A stretch of DNA of 64,000 nucleotides from Bathymodiolus brooksi (taxonomy: Eukaryota > Mollusca > Bivalvia > Mytilida > Modiolidae), in NCBI GenBank assembly GCA_963680875.1, contig OY804588.1:57858369-57922368 (forward strand), written 5' to 3'. Below the pieces are notes generated by a model. The model was not told where the DNA came from and did no database searches. It was given only the letters and a program-made list of their open reading frames with translations. Positions 24,082 to 34,690 of the stretch are shown one piece after another. The first letter of the stretch is position 1, and each line of letters opens with the position of its first letter. The position numbers and the translations under genes were made by a program.

Positions 24082-27000
24082 TAAATATAACTCTATTTTC
24101 ATGACCAGAACAAGTTTAGAAACAATTAATAGTGACCGTAAGCATATGGTACTAAAATGGAGGTATGGGTGGAAGTATATATTGTCACATAGGAAAACGA
24201 AAATATAATTGCAACAGACCACGAACGAACACTCATAGTAAAAACTGTGTCCTGATTTAGTCAAGCTGTTCTGTGCGAAGCCTGTTGTATGACCTCTGGC
24301 TTAGTACTGTAGTTTTTCACTTCATTATGTAATGATAAAAACACATCATTAGAGGGGGTACCTGTAAAGTGCGAAACGAAATAGAAACGAAACGAAACGA
24401 AACCGAACGAAACGAAACGAAATCAAACGAAACGGAACCGATCGAAATGAAACGAAACGAAACGAAACAAAATATTTCCAAAACGAAATGTAATGAAAAA
24501 AGAATGAAAAATTCAATATGGCATGAAGACTAAGAGGGTTTATAATATATTGATTATCCAAATTTAGAAGAGTTTAATAAAGAAACGCGTTTTGTGGGGA
24601 AAAAAAAGAAGAAATATCACTGTATTGAAAATCAAAACTTAAATCTGAACACTGAAAGGCACCGACAAACGAGCCTGTGAATATGATTTTTGATTATTAG
24701 ATTATTTGGCAATTTAAGTGATAATTTTATTTACAGGGGTAATTGTTCCTGATTATCTGATTCCCAAAGTCATTTCTGATTATTTGAGTATCGCGTTTAG
24801 GGAAAAATTAATGATTACTGTGGCAAAACGTATGATTATATTAGTGATTATACGATCCCTGGCTACCCCTTACGCAAGGCCTCACAAACTGTTCAAAAGC
24901 TTTTTGAAGTTACCCTGCTGTATCTTTACTGTCGCCGAGAGAAAACAATCAAAGGCGGTAATTTCCTTTGAAGAATGAAACTGAAAAGTTGTTCAGCGGC
25001 TTTGCAATTTCGCACGCCCCTTGAACGATTTTTTTTGGTTTTTAAGTCACGTACATCTTCGGCCCTTCAGTTTTATTCTGAATCACAAGGCAGAGCTAAT
25101 GGACGAAACTGCAATTGACGATTACAGTTCGGTATGAATATGTCTAAATGCAAATATACCTACATGTACTTTCCTCTTTATAAACAGGTGGTGTTAAGCG
25201 AAGAAACCGTCTTTAATGAGGGGGAGGGGATACCGATCCAGAAGCACTCTACCACGGGATCCACCTTTTAAGATGTTTGCCTAGAACAAGAAAAATCACA
25301 TATTTTTTTTTACCTCTTTTCTGTTCGATAAAATAATGCTTATTTGATACAAAATACCACACTATCAATGTGGATTTTGTGCAGTGTCTGAAAAATGATA
25401 TTTCCTAGTATACGGCGCAGATTTCAGAAGAGAAAATATGTGAATTTTCTTGATATAGGCGAAATTCTCTAAAAGGGGGTCCACAAATTGAGTGTTTGTG
25501 ATACGGGCGTATATAGATTTCCTAATTTCCACATTTTTAGGCAATTCCCATTCCAAATTCCCTACAATTTGGACCATTTTTTTCAATTCTCAATTACATT
25601 TAACAATTCCTTTTTGCCTTTTCAATTCCCTTATCCTTCAATATTTGCCACATGCTACCCATTTCCCGAAATCTTTACCTCTTTCCCATATCCCCAAACC
25701 GTGCCAACTCTCCCTTTTATCCGTTCGTTCGTTCGTCTTCGCCGACATATTTTACCTCAACATTTATTTATAATTCAGCCGATGGTTTAGTATACCCCTC
25801 CACACTAAGTGGCGAGGTACTATGTGATATCCTTCGTTTGGTTTGATGTGTATGTGTCCGTCCATCCCTTTGTCCGCCCCCAATGGTTTCCAGATATAAC
25901 TTGAGAACGGATTTCAAATTTTGTACTGTTGTTTGGTACCATAAAATACAGACCAAGTTCAAATTTCAGTGTGATCAGATAATTGGTTCAAAAGTTGAAC
26001 AGTTTTTAATATGCTACACTGGGGATGAACTTTTAATTAAATACAATTAGTTCTAAGATTGCATTTTAACTAAATCCACTGTCAAAAGAGGGTACCTGTA
26101 AAGTGCGAAACGAAATAGAAACGAAACGAAACGAAACCGAACGAAACGAAACGAAATCAAACGAAACGAAACGAAATGTAACGTCGTTTCATTTCGTTTC
26201 GTTTGATTTCGTTTCGATCGGATTCGTTTCGTTTCGTTTGATTTCGTTTCGTTTCGCTCGGTTTCGTTTCGTTTCGTTTCTATTTCGTTTCGCACTTTAC
26301 AGGTACCGCATTAGAGGTTATGTAATATTCTATTGATTTCATTGTTTACATTTAAATTTAACGTGATTGGCGAACAAGCTAGTTCAAATTCTACCTGGCT
26401 ATAGTTGCTGATTTGGCATTAAACAACAACCACTTACTCACTCACTCCCAAGGCCACCGGCTAGTAGTTTTACAAATGGCAACTTCTGTGCCATGAAGAA
26501 TAAATACATTATAGATAAAGTTGACGATTAAGAATGAGCATTATCTACATCAACACAGTTATATGTGAGGGCACTTGCACGATTTCATCATTTCACTGGG
26601 AGATTTTGGGACCATAAAACTAGTTAAGCGCCGTCAATTAAGGTACATGTGCCAAGCAAGAAAAGTGAGCGGTCATTTATATGGGTGTAAATGTTATCCA
26701 TTTTGCAGGTTTCTACAATTTTATGTAATGGTGTGGTATTAACTGGATTGCAGCCTTTTCATTGTTCGGCTGAGACAGGTTACTGTTTAAGTAATGGTTT
26801 GTTATTGACAGGATTGTGTTTGTTACAGTGTTAGGAGTAGACAGGTTACTGTTTAAGTAATGGTTTGGTATTGTCAGGATTGTGGCTTATGTATGGTTAC
26901 ACTTGATCAAATTGCAGGTATTTCAACGAAGAATGGATGGAACTGTTGATTTTTATCGCAAATGGGAGACGTACAGACGCGGATTTGGAAACCCAGAGAA

Positions 27001-29074
27001 AGAGTTTTGGTTAGGTACGTATCTAAATTGTACAATTATGTAACGATGTTTGCATGTTGCTTTAAGATGGGAAACCTTACTTCCGTAAAAACCTTCCGAG
27101 TGATAGGGAGAGATAAAAAGAAACGAAAATAATGTTACCCATGTTAAAACGTTATAAAACCCTGGTCTCCCTGAATTATTTCGATTCCAATATTAAGAAT
27201 CTAACTTTATTTTTGAAGTGGAAGTACATTGTGTCAGTAATTGAAGTGCATGTCCTAACACAATCCACAAACCTTTATGTTTATAGGTGTTTTTCTTTGT
27301 TGAAATTAAGTTACTGCCATTTTCTAATTTGATGACTTTTTCATTATAGCAACTTAAACAAGTAAAATCCTAATCAATCGTAAAATAAATCAGTAACCAG
27401 CGTGTGTCAATGTCACCAGCGTTCCTTGTAAACTACGTCACCGGAAGACGACAATTTGCAATATCCAAAGTTTTTAGTATTTTTTCCGAAACATGTTGTT
27501 GTTTGTGCGAACAACGATCCAGTATAAATACATAAAATCACTTAGTAATGACTTACATAATTTGTCCGACAATACGCACGTGCTTATTAAAATATATGGA
27601 GAGTTTTATCACGGCATTGTTTAAATAGCCAATGAAGGACGTCATAATAGGATAAAGTAAACAACATGTCTAATGTAATGTTTCAAATAACACTCATTAT
27701 TATAAATTAGTATTAAACCTATCTGATGCAAAGTGTCAGTCACAGCATCCTGTAAGGTTGAACTAATACTTAAGCTTGATTGACATCAATTATGTAAAAA
27801 AATAAAAACATTTCTGGGGATCTCATGAATATCATATTTTTAGGTAACGAACACTTACACCAGCTCACAGCACAAGGAAAATATAGTCTACGTATTAACA
27901 TGGAGGATTTTGACAATAACGAGAAGTATGCTACATATAAACAGTTTGCAGTGGGCGATGAAAAGTCAGTATACAAGCTGACAGTTGGTGGATATCAGGG
28001 TGATGCAGGTGAGGCTTACAACTTTAGATGTATATCAGAGTAATGCAGGTTAGGCTTAATATTGGGGATGGGTATCAAGATTATGAAGGCTTTGAAGTTG
28101 AAGGTGATATCAAGGTAATCGAGGTAAGGTTTGAAAATGTTGGTGGATGTCAAGGTAATGCATGTTAGGTGGACATCAGGATAATGCAGCATGCAATTAT
28201 TACTTGATGTTGATGGGTAATGCAGGAAATGTGTACAGGATATACCATTCATCATTCCTACAAAGAAACAATTCATTGTGCCTCCTAGATTCAGATGGAA
28301 AGATGTTTTAAATTTCAGCGAATCAGAAAAAAATAATTGTCCATGTCGACCATGTGTTTGTCCAATCGGGATGTAATGATCAATCTTTAATTTTTATGTG
28401 CTCTTATTTAATTTTTATGTGCTCTTACTTGCTTTTTATAAGCTCATATAGATACTTGCCTGTTTTAAAAAATGCTATGTTTGCTTGTATATGTGTTATA
28501 GTCGGTTTTAAGAGCTTCATGTAGCTCATGTTATTTGCTATATGTATATATGTGCCGACTTTAAATAAAATTTACTTACTTACTTACTTACTTAGATGAC
28601 AAATATATGCGTCCTACCAAGTTTCGGTTCATTTGGCTAAGCGGTTTGAGAGGAGAAGATTTCTTTAAATCGACCAACCAGAAACAGTTGTGAATCCAAC
28701 TATCATACGATGTCGAACAGCTAAAACACCCATCTCTAAAACCCCTCTCATCCAATAAACAATGCTTAATTCCAATCACAAAAGAGAAACAATACAATAA
28801 AGCATGTTGTGTTATTATATTTTCAGGAGATTCAATGGCACATCATAATGGACGAAAATTTTCAGCGAAAGATAAAGACGTCGACGCAAAGAGTGGAAAT
28901 TGTGCACAGGCGTATAAAAGTGGTTGGTGGTATGGAGCTTGTCTCCATGCAAACTTGAATGACCTGTACCTGAAAGGAAAACATAAGTCGCATGGCGATG
29001 GGATCAACTGGTATTATTGGAAAGGCTATAACTACTCCTTGAAAGGGACAACAATGATGGTTCGAAGAGAATAG
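15952..29074 (+). CDS. FREP1: secreted fibrinogen-related protein (six exons)
   Basis: Predicted join: 15952-16027, 22744-22842, 23803-23933, 26918-27014, 27844-28008, 28827-29074; 816 coding bases, 271 residues. All introns have GT/AG borders, and phases agree at every junction (phase 1 except phase 0 between exons 3 and 4). Exon 1 gives a hydrophobic signal peptide ending ALSCPN; exon 2 a Cys-rich linker of about 33 residues; exons 3-6 a complete fibrinogen-like domain with DC...[10 protein letters not shown], the GGGWTVFQRR motif, the [12 protein letters not shown] block, VGDE...[10 protein letters not shown], a DKDVD calcium-site motif and GWWY...C...NLN. Bivalve FREPs and ficolin-like lectins bind microbial carbohydrate or acetyl groups; that role is family knowledge. 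The upstream in-frame ATG at 15952 was chosen over 15967 because both precede the hydrophobic core. Additional exons in the 6.7-kb first intron cannot be excluded. Confidence 0.85.
16028..17789. other. FREP1 intron 1, left part, no further gene seen
   Basis: AT-rich sequence colinear with about 44100-45698 in copy 2. Short open frames at 16396-16884 have diverged counterparts in copy 2 with frame breaks, so they do not look coding. Confidence 0.5.
17790..20082. mobile_element. hAT-type non-autonomous transposon, 2.3 kb
   Basis: Ends are CAATGCCGGATTTA and the complement of CAGTGCCGGATTTA, with further subterminal similarity around GTGCTT...AAGC. AACATGTC is duplicated at 17782-17789 and 20083-20090; copy 2 has one copy of it (CTAACATGTCTTGATTCC near 51552). 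The 8-bp duplication is the hAT signature. No transposase is readable. A second hAT-like terminus, CAGTGGTTCTCAACC, at about 18054 suggests a nested fragment. The insertion is in FREP1 intron 1 and postdates the segmental duplication. Confidence 0.75.
20120..20315. repeat. CGTAAG-rich repeat module
   Basis: Clustered TTACGACTTACGA and CGTAAGTCGTAAA motifs in both orientations, ending in TTTAGTGAAACGGTCGC. Related modules occur at 51600-51725 (copy 2 counterpart), 42370-42495 and at both ends of the 3121-8028 element. Confidence 0.45.
21749..21894. repeat. 146-bp hairpin with a direct repeat in the loop
   Basis: Arms of about 50 bases pair almost completely (AATGTTGTGTTAGCAATGAC on the left, its complement on the right). 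The loop has two copies of CCCGAAGGGAAGTGCA. It lies in FREP1 intron 1, in a 1.9-kb stretch (about 20850-22720) absent from copy 2. Confidence 0.65.
22356..22560 (+). repeat. Minisatellite, about 29-bp unit
   Basis: About seven imperfect copies of GGCACCGGACTAACGGGGTTCAT. It ends about 180 bases before FREP1 exon 2 and is not found in copy 2. Confidence 0.75.
22744..22842 (+). CDS. FREP1 exon 2 (linker)
   Basis: 99 bases, phase 1 at both ends, acceptor TTTTTCAG and donor GAG|GTAATT. Codes a short amphipathic stretch followed by [15 protein letters not shown]. The paired Cys could join subunits, as in other FREP N-terminal regions (inference). The exon has two counterparts in FREP2. Confidence 0.75.
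23803..23933 (+). CDS. FREP1 exon 3 (FReD start)
   Basis: 131 bases; [18 protein letters not shown], then GVYKIYP and [15 protein letters not shown]. The first FReD disulfide pair is visible. Ends in phase 0 at ACG|GTAAGT. Confidence 0.88.
24027..24081 (+). repeat. (GATT)n microsatellite
   Basis: About 14 perfect GATT units in FREP1 intron 3; the counterpart in copy 2 is shorter (55078-55119). Confidence 0.9.
24355..26308. mobile_element. Foldback-type element with CGAAA-rich ends, 1.95 kb
   Basis: Starts GGGGTACCTGTAAAGTGCG and ends with the complement of CGGTACCTGTAAAGTGCG. CATTAGAG flanks both sides (24347-24354 and 26309-26316), while copy 2 has a single CATAAGAG at 55380. Both ends run into degenerate (CGAAA)n arrays. 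The interior has a dispersed repeat and no transposase. The 8-bp duplication is hAT-compatible, but family is uncertain. Confidence 0.7.
26091..26308. repeat. About 216-bp palindrome forming the right end of the foldback element
   Basis: The sequence reads GGTACCTGTAAAGTGCG, then a GAAAC array of about 75 bases, a short centre near 26180, and back through the complementary array. It would fold into one long hairpin. Short translations of it on both strands are repeat artefacts. Confidence 0.75.
26735..26905 (+). repeat. 66-bp minisatellite, about 3 units
   Basis: Units contain GTTACTGTTTAAGTAATGG and GACAGGATTG. Ends just before the FREP1 exon 4 acceptor. Copy 2 has about 13 units at the same place. 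Confidence 0.75.
26918..27014 (+). CDS. FREP1 exon 4 (FReD)
   Basis: 97 bases, [20 protein letters not shown] through EFWL. Nucleotide sequence identical to FREP2 exon 4 (56730-56826). Acceptor ATTGCAG, donor TTAG|GTACGT. Confidence 0.9.
27844..28008 (+). CDS. FREP1 exon 5 (FReD)
   Basis: 165 bases, phase 1 to phase 1. Codes [19 protein letters not shown] through VGGYQGDAG. Three residues differ from FREP2. Degenerate copies of the exon end and donor follow in the intron. Confidence 0.88.
28573..28595 (+). repeat. (TTAC)n microsatellite
   Basis: Five TTAC units in FREP1 intron 5, adjacent to a dispersed repeat (about 28596-28690) related to the one at 35935-36500. Confidence 0.8.
28827..29074 (+). 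CDS. FREP1 exon 6 (FReD C-terminal, ligand region)
   Basis: 248 bases to TAG. Contains FSAKDKDVD (calcium loop), NCA...[13 protein letters not shown] (second disulfide and pocket) and ends [12 protein letters not shown]. Differs from FREP2 at 19 of the 78 residues after GDSM. Confidence 0.9.
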
Positions 29075-29091
29075 AATATTGAATATTAACA

Positions 29092-29097
29092 AATAAA
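29092..29097 (+). promoter_or_regulatory. FREP1 polyadenylation signal
   Basis: AATAAA 18 bases after the stop codon; the same arrangement occurs in FREP2 (58846-58851). Confidence 0.6.
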
Positions 29098-29269
29098 TGC
29101 ATATCATGAAGCAGGATCTTTTTTGTATTTTATAGATTTTCATGTAATATAGCATAATCTAATGGATCTTGATTGATTAATTGATTGATGTTTAGCATCA
29201 GTGATCAGTATTTCAGCTTTATTAATTACTGCAAATGAGTATATAAATGATGGTGTAGGATGGGTTTTA

Positions 29270-29420
29270 TGATGTTTTTAACGCCACTTTAAACAATATT
29301 TCATATAGATCTTGGAGGTCAGTTTTGTTGGTGCCGGAAATAACTGACAAACATATATAAAATTTAATCTAGCTCATCCCACCACAGGTAGGCATCGACC
29401 TCGCACACATTAGAGGTAGA
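29270..29420 (-). repeat. SINE type 1, degenerate
   Basis: TTTTTAACGCCACTTTAAAC and CAGTTTTGTTGGTG, then a body with internal deletions. Copy 2 has a better-preserved SINE at the corresponding place (59020-59275). Confidence 0.55.
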
Positions 29421-29489
29421 TGTAAATCTAACTACCATATTAACTGGACAATGACAACTGAAACAGTTACTTATCATAGCATTTATAAC

Positions 29490-29730
29490 ACGACGGGTGT
29501 CGCTAGTGGAGCAGGAACTGCTCACTCACCCTAAGCACCTGCATTCACCCTCGATTTTAGTGGAGTTGATGTAACTCGATCTTTAGTTTTCTGTGTAGTG
29601 CTTTGTAGATAGTTGTTTGTTCTTTTGTCCTTTTTTCTTTTACCCATTGTGGTGTCTGTCCTTCGTCGATTTACGGACTCTGATTACCCCTTTGGTATCT
29701 TCAAACTCTTCTTACATGTGTTAGAATTTA
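29490..29730 (+). repeat. Dispersed mussel-type repeat
   Basis: CACGACGGGTGTCGCTAGTGG, GAGCAGGAACTGCTCAC, then CTTTAGTTTTCTGTGTAGTG and TACCCCTTTGGTATCTTC. Counterpart at 59715-59960; a diverged piece at 58050-58220. I recall this repeat as abundant in mytilid genomes; unverified. Confidence 0.55.
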
Positions 29731-29944
29731 TCTAAATATTTTGGTTGCTATATAAGTTAATATATGTTGGCCATTGTGTTGTCTGTCCGTTTTCTATTTA
29801 CGACTTCCGATTACTACTTTGGTATCTTCAAACTTTTCATTTGGCCATTGTGTTATCTGTCCTTTTTCGATTTACGGATTCTGATTACTCATTTGGTATC
29901 TTCACACTCTTCTTACATGTCATAGCATAGGTATCATATGATAG

Positions 29945-30205
29945 GGTTAGTATTAGGCTTATAGTGTCTAAAGCCATTTTCAATCATATTTGAGTTGTAT
30001 CGGGTCGGTCAGTTTTACTGGTGGAGGAAACCGGAGTACCCAATAGAAAATCACAGACCTACCACAAACCACTGACAAACTTTATCACATAATGTTGTAT
30101 CGGGTATACCTTGCCATGATTCGAACTCACAACTTCAGTGGTGATAGGCACTGATTGTATATTTTTTTAAATCCAGCTACCATACCATCATGACCATGAC
30201 GGCCC
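29945..30205 (-). repeat. SINE type 1, near full length
   Basis: Reverse-orientation 3' module, body and a degenerate head ending ATGACCATGACGGCCC. Shared with copy 2 (60085-60345). Confidence 0.65.
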
Positions 30206-30424
30206 GTAACATATGATAAGTTTTAGTCTGATCTGAACTTCTGATGTGTTGGTCGATGGGTATATTAAAAAAATCGTAAACAGACTGGATTTTTATATGA
30301 AGTTATGACAAATTCTTAGCAAAATGATATCTGAATTACAAAATCATTACTTGCTGTTAAGCATAGTATACTTAAGATGGTCGGTGCTGTTTAAATATAT
30401 CTGCTGTAATAGCTTGCATACTCT

Positions 30425-30715
30425 CATTGGGTTTGGTAACTCAATGGGTTTAAGCCCCGATCAGGTAAAATATACTATAAAATTGGTATTTATTGCTTCA
30501 CTCCAAAGACTGGATGGCTCGAAAGCAAACACATATGTCCGAGAGGGGTGATATGTCTACCCACAGACTGTTGCTTCAGTGAACTAGCACAATAAAAATA
30601 CAACTAAGCCTGTTGGACTAGTACAAAGTGGACAACGTCATGATTTCATCGAATGTAGCTTGTTATTGCCATGATATACTTGAACAATTGCTCATTTGGC
30701 AGTAAAACATAATCA
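30425..30715 (+). repeat. SINE type 3, 5'-truncated
   Basis: Body with ACTATAAAATTGGTATTTATTGC, GTCCGAGAGGGGTGATATG, GAACTAGCAC and a 3' end GCCATGATATACTTGAACAAT. Its 3' end resembles the module of types 1 and 2. This SINE lies in a stretch of about 670 bases absent from copy 2. Confidence 0.6.
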
Positions 30716-31079
30716 CTCTCACTCAATCCAAAATGGTTTCCTTGCCATAAAATTCTGCTGCACAGGAAATAATGCATATGTGGAAATTAACCAGTCGTTT
30801 TATTGGATCTCAAATCTCTAATTTTGAGAGAGGCCTCAGCCTGTCCACTGATCCTCACAGCAGTCTTGTTCCGCCTTACAAACTTTCTCTTTGAAGCCCT
30901 GCACAAAGATCTTGGACATAGAATAATTATATATCAAAACATTAAAATTTTAGCACTAGATGATTCTCAGGCTCCATACAATTTTAGCATGTTTTCCTCC
31001 AATGCAATCAAAATAAACTCTCTCAACTAATAAATAATTGGTTGGTACGAACCCCTATATATAGCTACCTGTTTCCAAA

Positions 31080-31655
31080 CAAAAATCACTAAAGAGCAGT
31101 CACCATTAAATGTCAGCCTATGGACAGCCGGTCACACTCATACAGGTCTATTGCCATTAGACAACACGACAGCCTGAGTACAGCATGTCGCACTTATAAA
31201 ATACAGGCTCAACAAATTACTTACCGATATTTGTGACAATCTCTAGCAAGACGATGTGCTGCAGATGCCAACTTTAAGCCATCCCTTTTCTTTATCTTCT
31301 GTTAAGGGTCCATGTCTACAGGCGTTGGTAACACTGTAAATATATGACAATATCCGTTCTCTTTTCTCTATTCCCTGTTAAGGGTTCGGGTCTGCAAGTT
31401 TTGGTACCACTGTCACTGTCTGGAAATATCCATATCATTTTCTCTATGTTCTCTTAAGAGTCCATGTCTGCCGCACTCCGTCTGCTGCATGCAGGTCCAT
31501 TGTCATAAGACAGGTCAGCCCAAAGAAATATGGCGGAACTCATACAGACCAATCATCATTATGCAAAATGCCACTAATGACAGCCGGCGCACTCATACAG
31601 GCCCATCGTCATTTATTTAGACAACAAGACAGCACGAGGACAGTCGGTCACACTC
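31080..31655 (+). repeat. Degenerate tandem repeat, about 50-60-bp unit
   Basis: Recurring ACAGCCGGTCACACTCATACAG, CCATTAGACAACA and GACAGC blocks. The copy 2 counterpart is 60550-60855. No coding sense. Confidence 0.6.
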
Positions 31656-31657
31656 AG

Positions 31658-31870
31658 CTATATATCGTGGTGGTCAGTTTTATTGGTGGAGGAAACCGAA
31701 GGACCCACAGAAAACCACCGACCTGTCGCAAGTCACTGACAAACTTGATCACATAATGTTGTACACCTCGCCCTGATTGAGATTCGAACTCACAACATCA
31801 GTGGTGATAGGAACTGATTGCATAGGTAGTTGTAAATCAAACTACCATACCATCACGGCCACGACGGCCT
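31658..31870 (-). repeat. SINE type 1
   Basis: Reverse orientation, AGCTATATATCGTGGTGGTC through GAGATTCGAACTCACAAC to CACGGCCACGACGG. Shared with copy 2 (60855-61065). Confidence 0.75.
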
Positions 31871-32046
31871 CCTCTTTTAGTATATGTTCATTATTGACCA
31901 TTCATTACATTTGAAAAATTTTCATTTTAGATATTTCAAAATACTCGGGTGGTTTTTAACGTGTTCAAATTTTGTATTCAAGTTTTTGTGTTCAAACCAT
32001 ATCAATATGATTCACTTTTACACTATTGTTCTAACTGGTTTTACTG

Positions 32047-32305
32047 AGGGGTCATGGTGGTCGTGAGTGTATTATGGTAGTTGTATTTACAACTACTATG
32101 CAGTCAGTGCCGATCACAACTAAAGCTGTGAGTTCGAATCCCGTTCATAGCGAGGTGTTCTTGATGCAACATTATGTGATAATGTTTGTCAGTGACTTGC
32201 GAAAGGTCAGTTGTTTTATCTGGGTATCCCTGTTTCCTCCAAAATAAAACTAACCGCCATGATATAACTGAAATATTGTTGAAAGTGGTATTAAACACCA
32301 TAAAC
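32047..32305 (+). repeat. SINE type 1, full length
   Basis: Head GTCATGGTGGTCGTGAGTG, box B GTGAGTTCGAATCCCG, body and 3' module ending GGTATTAAACACCATAAAC. Shared with copy 2 (61262-61505). Confidence 0.75.
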
Positions 32306-32437
32306 CTGCATGCACTATTGTTTTAACTGGTTTGACCAAATGACTGAAGTTGTTTTGACAATCAGATGTAAATTTGTGATTTTAGTAGGCTTATCATTTG
32401 GTAGATTCTTCATCTTTGGTTTTTTTTTCTTTAATTT

Positions 32438-32695
32438 TTTTCTGTTTAACGCCACTTTCAGCAATATTTCAGCTATATCAAGGCGACCAGTTTTAGTGGT
32501 GGAAGAAGCAGGAGTATCCAGAGAGAACCACCGACCATGAGCAAGCAACTGGTAAACTTTATCACTTGCGGTTGATAGTCGAGTGCTCCCTTTTTGTAAT
32601 TTACAAAGAAGGTTGCGAACCCACGCCGTTTTGGTGATAGGCTTGTATGAGTTGTTAGGTAATTCAACTACCTAACTCATTGAGCCAACCGGACC
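32438..32695 (-). repeat. SINE type 2, full length
   Basis: Reverse of the 4571-4840 type: TTAACGCCACTTTCAGC at the left, and TACCTAACTCATTGAGCCAA (head complement) at the right. Shared with copy 2 (61634-61885). Confidence 0.75.
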
Positions 32696-33124
32696 CTCTT
32701 CTTCATCTTTGGCTTTCATACCTTTGTTATTTCAATTTTAAAATAACCAATTTCTCTAAAAGTAATTTTTGATAATGTCAATTTCTTGATTTCATAAAAA
32801 TATTAATATTAATTGAATTCATATTTTTAAACTTATTACCAGATTTATTGTTTTAAGTTGGTGCTACGTATGTTTTAACTGTATTATATTCGCAGCTTTC
32901 TATTTTACTGGGGTTTTTTTTACAAAAAGATAATAAAGTTTTGTTATTTTGTTTTTTCTTTTAAAAAATCCATACTATGACATCCTCATTTTGTTTCAAC
33001 TTCAGTTAAATGTATTTTACACAAATAACTTGAAGGACGTCTCAATAAAATGGGGTGTGATCAATTTAAATACTCCATTTAATAACTGAAGTTGCATAAA
33101 TACCTTAGTATATACATTTAGTGT

Positions 33125-33335
33125 TAGATTTATGGTGCTTAACGCCACATTCAACGACATTTCAGTTATATTGTGGCGGTCAGTTTTATTGATGGAGGAA
33201 TTCGGAGTACCTGGAGAAAACCACCGACCTGCCGCAAATCACTGACAAACTTCATCAGCTAATGTTGTATCGAACACACCTCGCCTGAGTGGGATTCAAA
33301 CTCACAATGTTAGTGGTGATAGGCACTGATTGCAT
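33125..33335 (-). repeat. SINE type 1
   Basis: Reverse orientation, AACGCCACATTCAACGACAT through GTGGGATTCAAACTCACAA. It ends at TGATTGCATA without a full head. Confidence 0.65.
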
Positions 33336-33344
33336 ATTATTAGG

Positions 33345-33470
33345 GCTATGGTGTTTAACGCCACTTTCAACAATACTTCAGTTATTTATGGAGGTCAGTT
33401 TTATTGGTGGAGGAAACTGGAGTACCCGAAGAAAACCACCGACCTGCTGTAAATCACTGACAAATACCAA
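33345..33470 (-). repeat. SINE type 1, 3' half
   Basis: A second reverse copy directly follows: AACGCCACTTTCAACAATAC to AAATCACTGACAAAT. It lacks the head. Confidence 0.65.
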
Positions 33471-33660
33471 CAGGCTTCTAACTTTTTATTGTTCAGTTTG
33501 AGAGTGCATCGGAAGGTTACAGACGAATAAACTCTTATCAAAATGCATTTAATCATACATGTACAGTTGTCACTCAAATTGGATTTGTTCAGTGATATTT
33601 TAGGTTCGGGAAAAACATGTTCTGTTTCAATATGAGAAGCACTCGGACAAACTAATTAAC

Positions 33661-33735
33661 CGAAGCGGTGGTGTAATGGTTAGTGTGCTCGCCTCAACTG
33701 TTGTAGATCGTGGGTTCGAGTCCCGGTCGGGTCAA
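33661..33735 (+). repeat. SINE type 3 head, tRNA-like
   Basis: AGCGGTGGTGTAATGGTTAGT (A-box region) and GTGGGTTCGAGTCCCGGTC (B box) form a tRNA-like head about 75 bases long, followed by GGACTATAAAATTGGTATTTG, the start of the type 3 body. Probably a SINE head, not a working tRNA: the anticodon region is not a clean stem-loop. Confidence 0.55.
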
Positions 33736-34094
33736 ATAAAGGACTATAAAATTGGTATTTGTAGTAACTCCGCTAAGCACATAGCATTAAGGAGAAAGAG
33801 GACAACACATTTATTTCCACTTTATTTTGTCAAGGAAATAAAAGTAGAAATATGTACATAACATCTGTCATCTGTGGTATTTTTTCTGTTCAATAATTTG
33901 AACGATATTTAACTGAACCATTGTTGAAAGTGGCGTAAATCACCATCAATTGTTTGAGATGAAATTAAAGGTAGTTGTTGACCATCACTGTTTAAACTTT
34001 AGCTACAGTAGGTTCATTGATAGTACTTCATACACATTATCACATACTTTTCTGTAATATTGACTTTCATAACTGTCATAATCAGGTCTAAGCT

Positions 34095-34690
34095 GCATCA
34101 GTGGTGTAATGGTTAGTGTCTCACCTCGAGAGTGGTAGATCATAGGGTCATACCAAGGACTATAATATTGGTTTTGTTTGTTTGATGGTGCATAACACCA
34201 CTTTCAACAATATTTCAGTTATATCGTGGTGATCAGTTTTATTGGTGGCAGAAACAGGAGGACCCGGAGAAAACCACCGACCTGTCACAAGTCTCTGACA
34301 AACTTTATCACATAATGTTGTACACATCGCCCTGATCGAGATTAGAACTCACAACATCAGTGGTGACAGGCACTGATTGCATAGGTAGTTGTAAATCCAA
34401 CAACCATGCAATCACGGCCAAGATGGCCCCTATAAAATTGGTATTTGTTGCTTCTCCACACAGAAAAGGCTGGTTAGCACGGAATCAGGATAATGTGTCC
34501 GAGTGGGGCGACATTTCTATCCGCGGACTGTTGCATCAGTGAGCTAGCACTATTAAAATCCACCTAAGCGTGTTGGTCTAGAACAAAGCGGACATCATCA
34601 TCCTCTCACTGAAAATTAACTTGTTCTTGCCATGATATAGTTGAAAAACTTCTGAGTTGGGGTTAAACAACAATCACTCACTCGCTTATA
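34095..34690 (+). repeat. SINE type 3 interrupted by a SINE type 1
   Basis: Head at 34095-34170 (GTGGTGTAATGGTTAGTGTC), body resuming at 34431 (GGTATTTGTTGCTTC, GTCCGAGTGGGGCGAC), and tail ending TTAAACAACAATCACTCAC. Near-identical CTATAAtATTGGT and CTATAAAATTGGT copies flank the inserted type 1 SINE, as a target duplication would. Confidence 0.65.
34175..34430 (-). repeat. SINE type 1 nested in SINE type 3
   Basis: Reverse-orientation copy from ATAACACCACTTTCAAC to CAATCACGGCCAAGATGGCCC. Its insertion into the type 3 element shows relative age. Confidence 0.7.

Larger units (their letters stand above)
10228..32743 (+). repeat. Segmental duplication, copy 1 (22.5 kb)
   Basis: From TGTATTCTTGTATG at 10228 to TTTTAAAA ending at 32743, the sequence is colinear with 39148-61932. 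Matching landmarks include the 23-bp minisatellite, SINE insertions, all FREP exons and introns, and the final SINE pair. Copy-specific insertions interrupt the alignment. Homology stops abruptly at both edges. Confidence 0.92.

Noticed and set aside
24361..24480. Telomere-like repeat
   Set aside because: The unit is CGAAA-type, not TTAGGG, and it belongs to a transposon end.
25488..25846. Overlapping Phe/Pro-rich frames of 64-100 codons
   Set aside because: Three frames are open together over a TC-rich stretch inside the foldback element; composition explains them.
26053..26336. Lys/Asn/Glu-Thr repeat proteins ([10 protein letters not shown]...) on both strands
   Set aside because: Direct translation of the palindromic CGAAA array.
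33661..33735. Functional tRNA gene
   Set aside because: A and B boxes are good, but the anticodon arm is irregular and it is followed by the SINE type 3 body.
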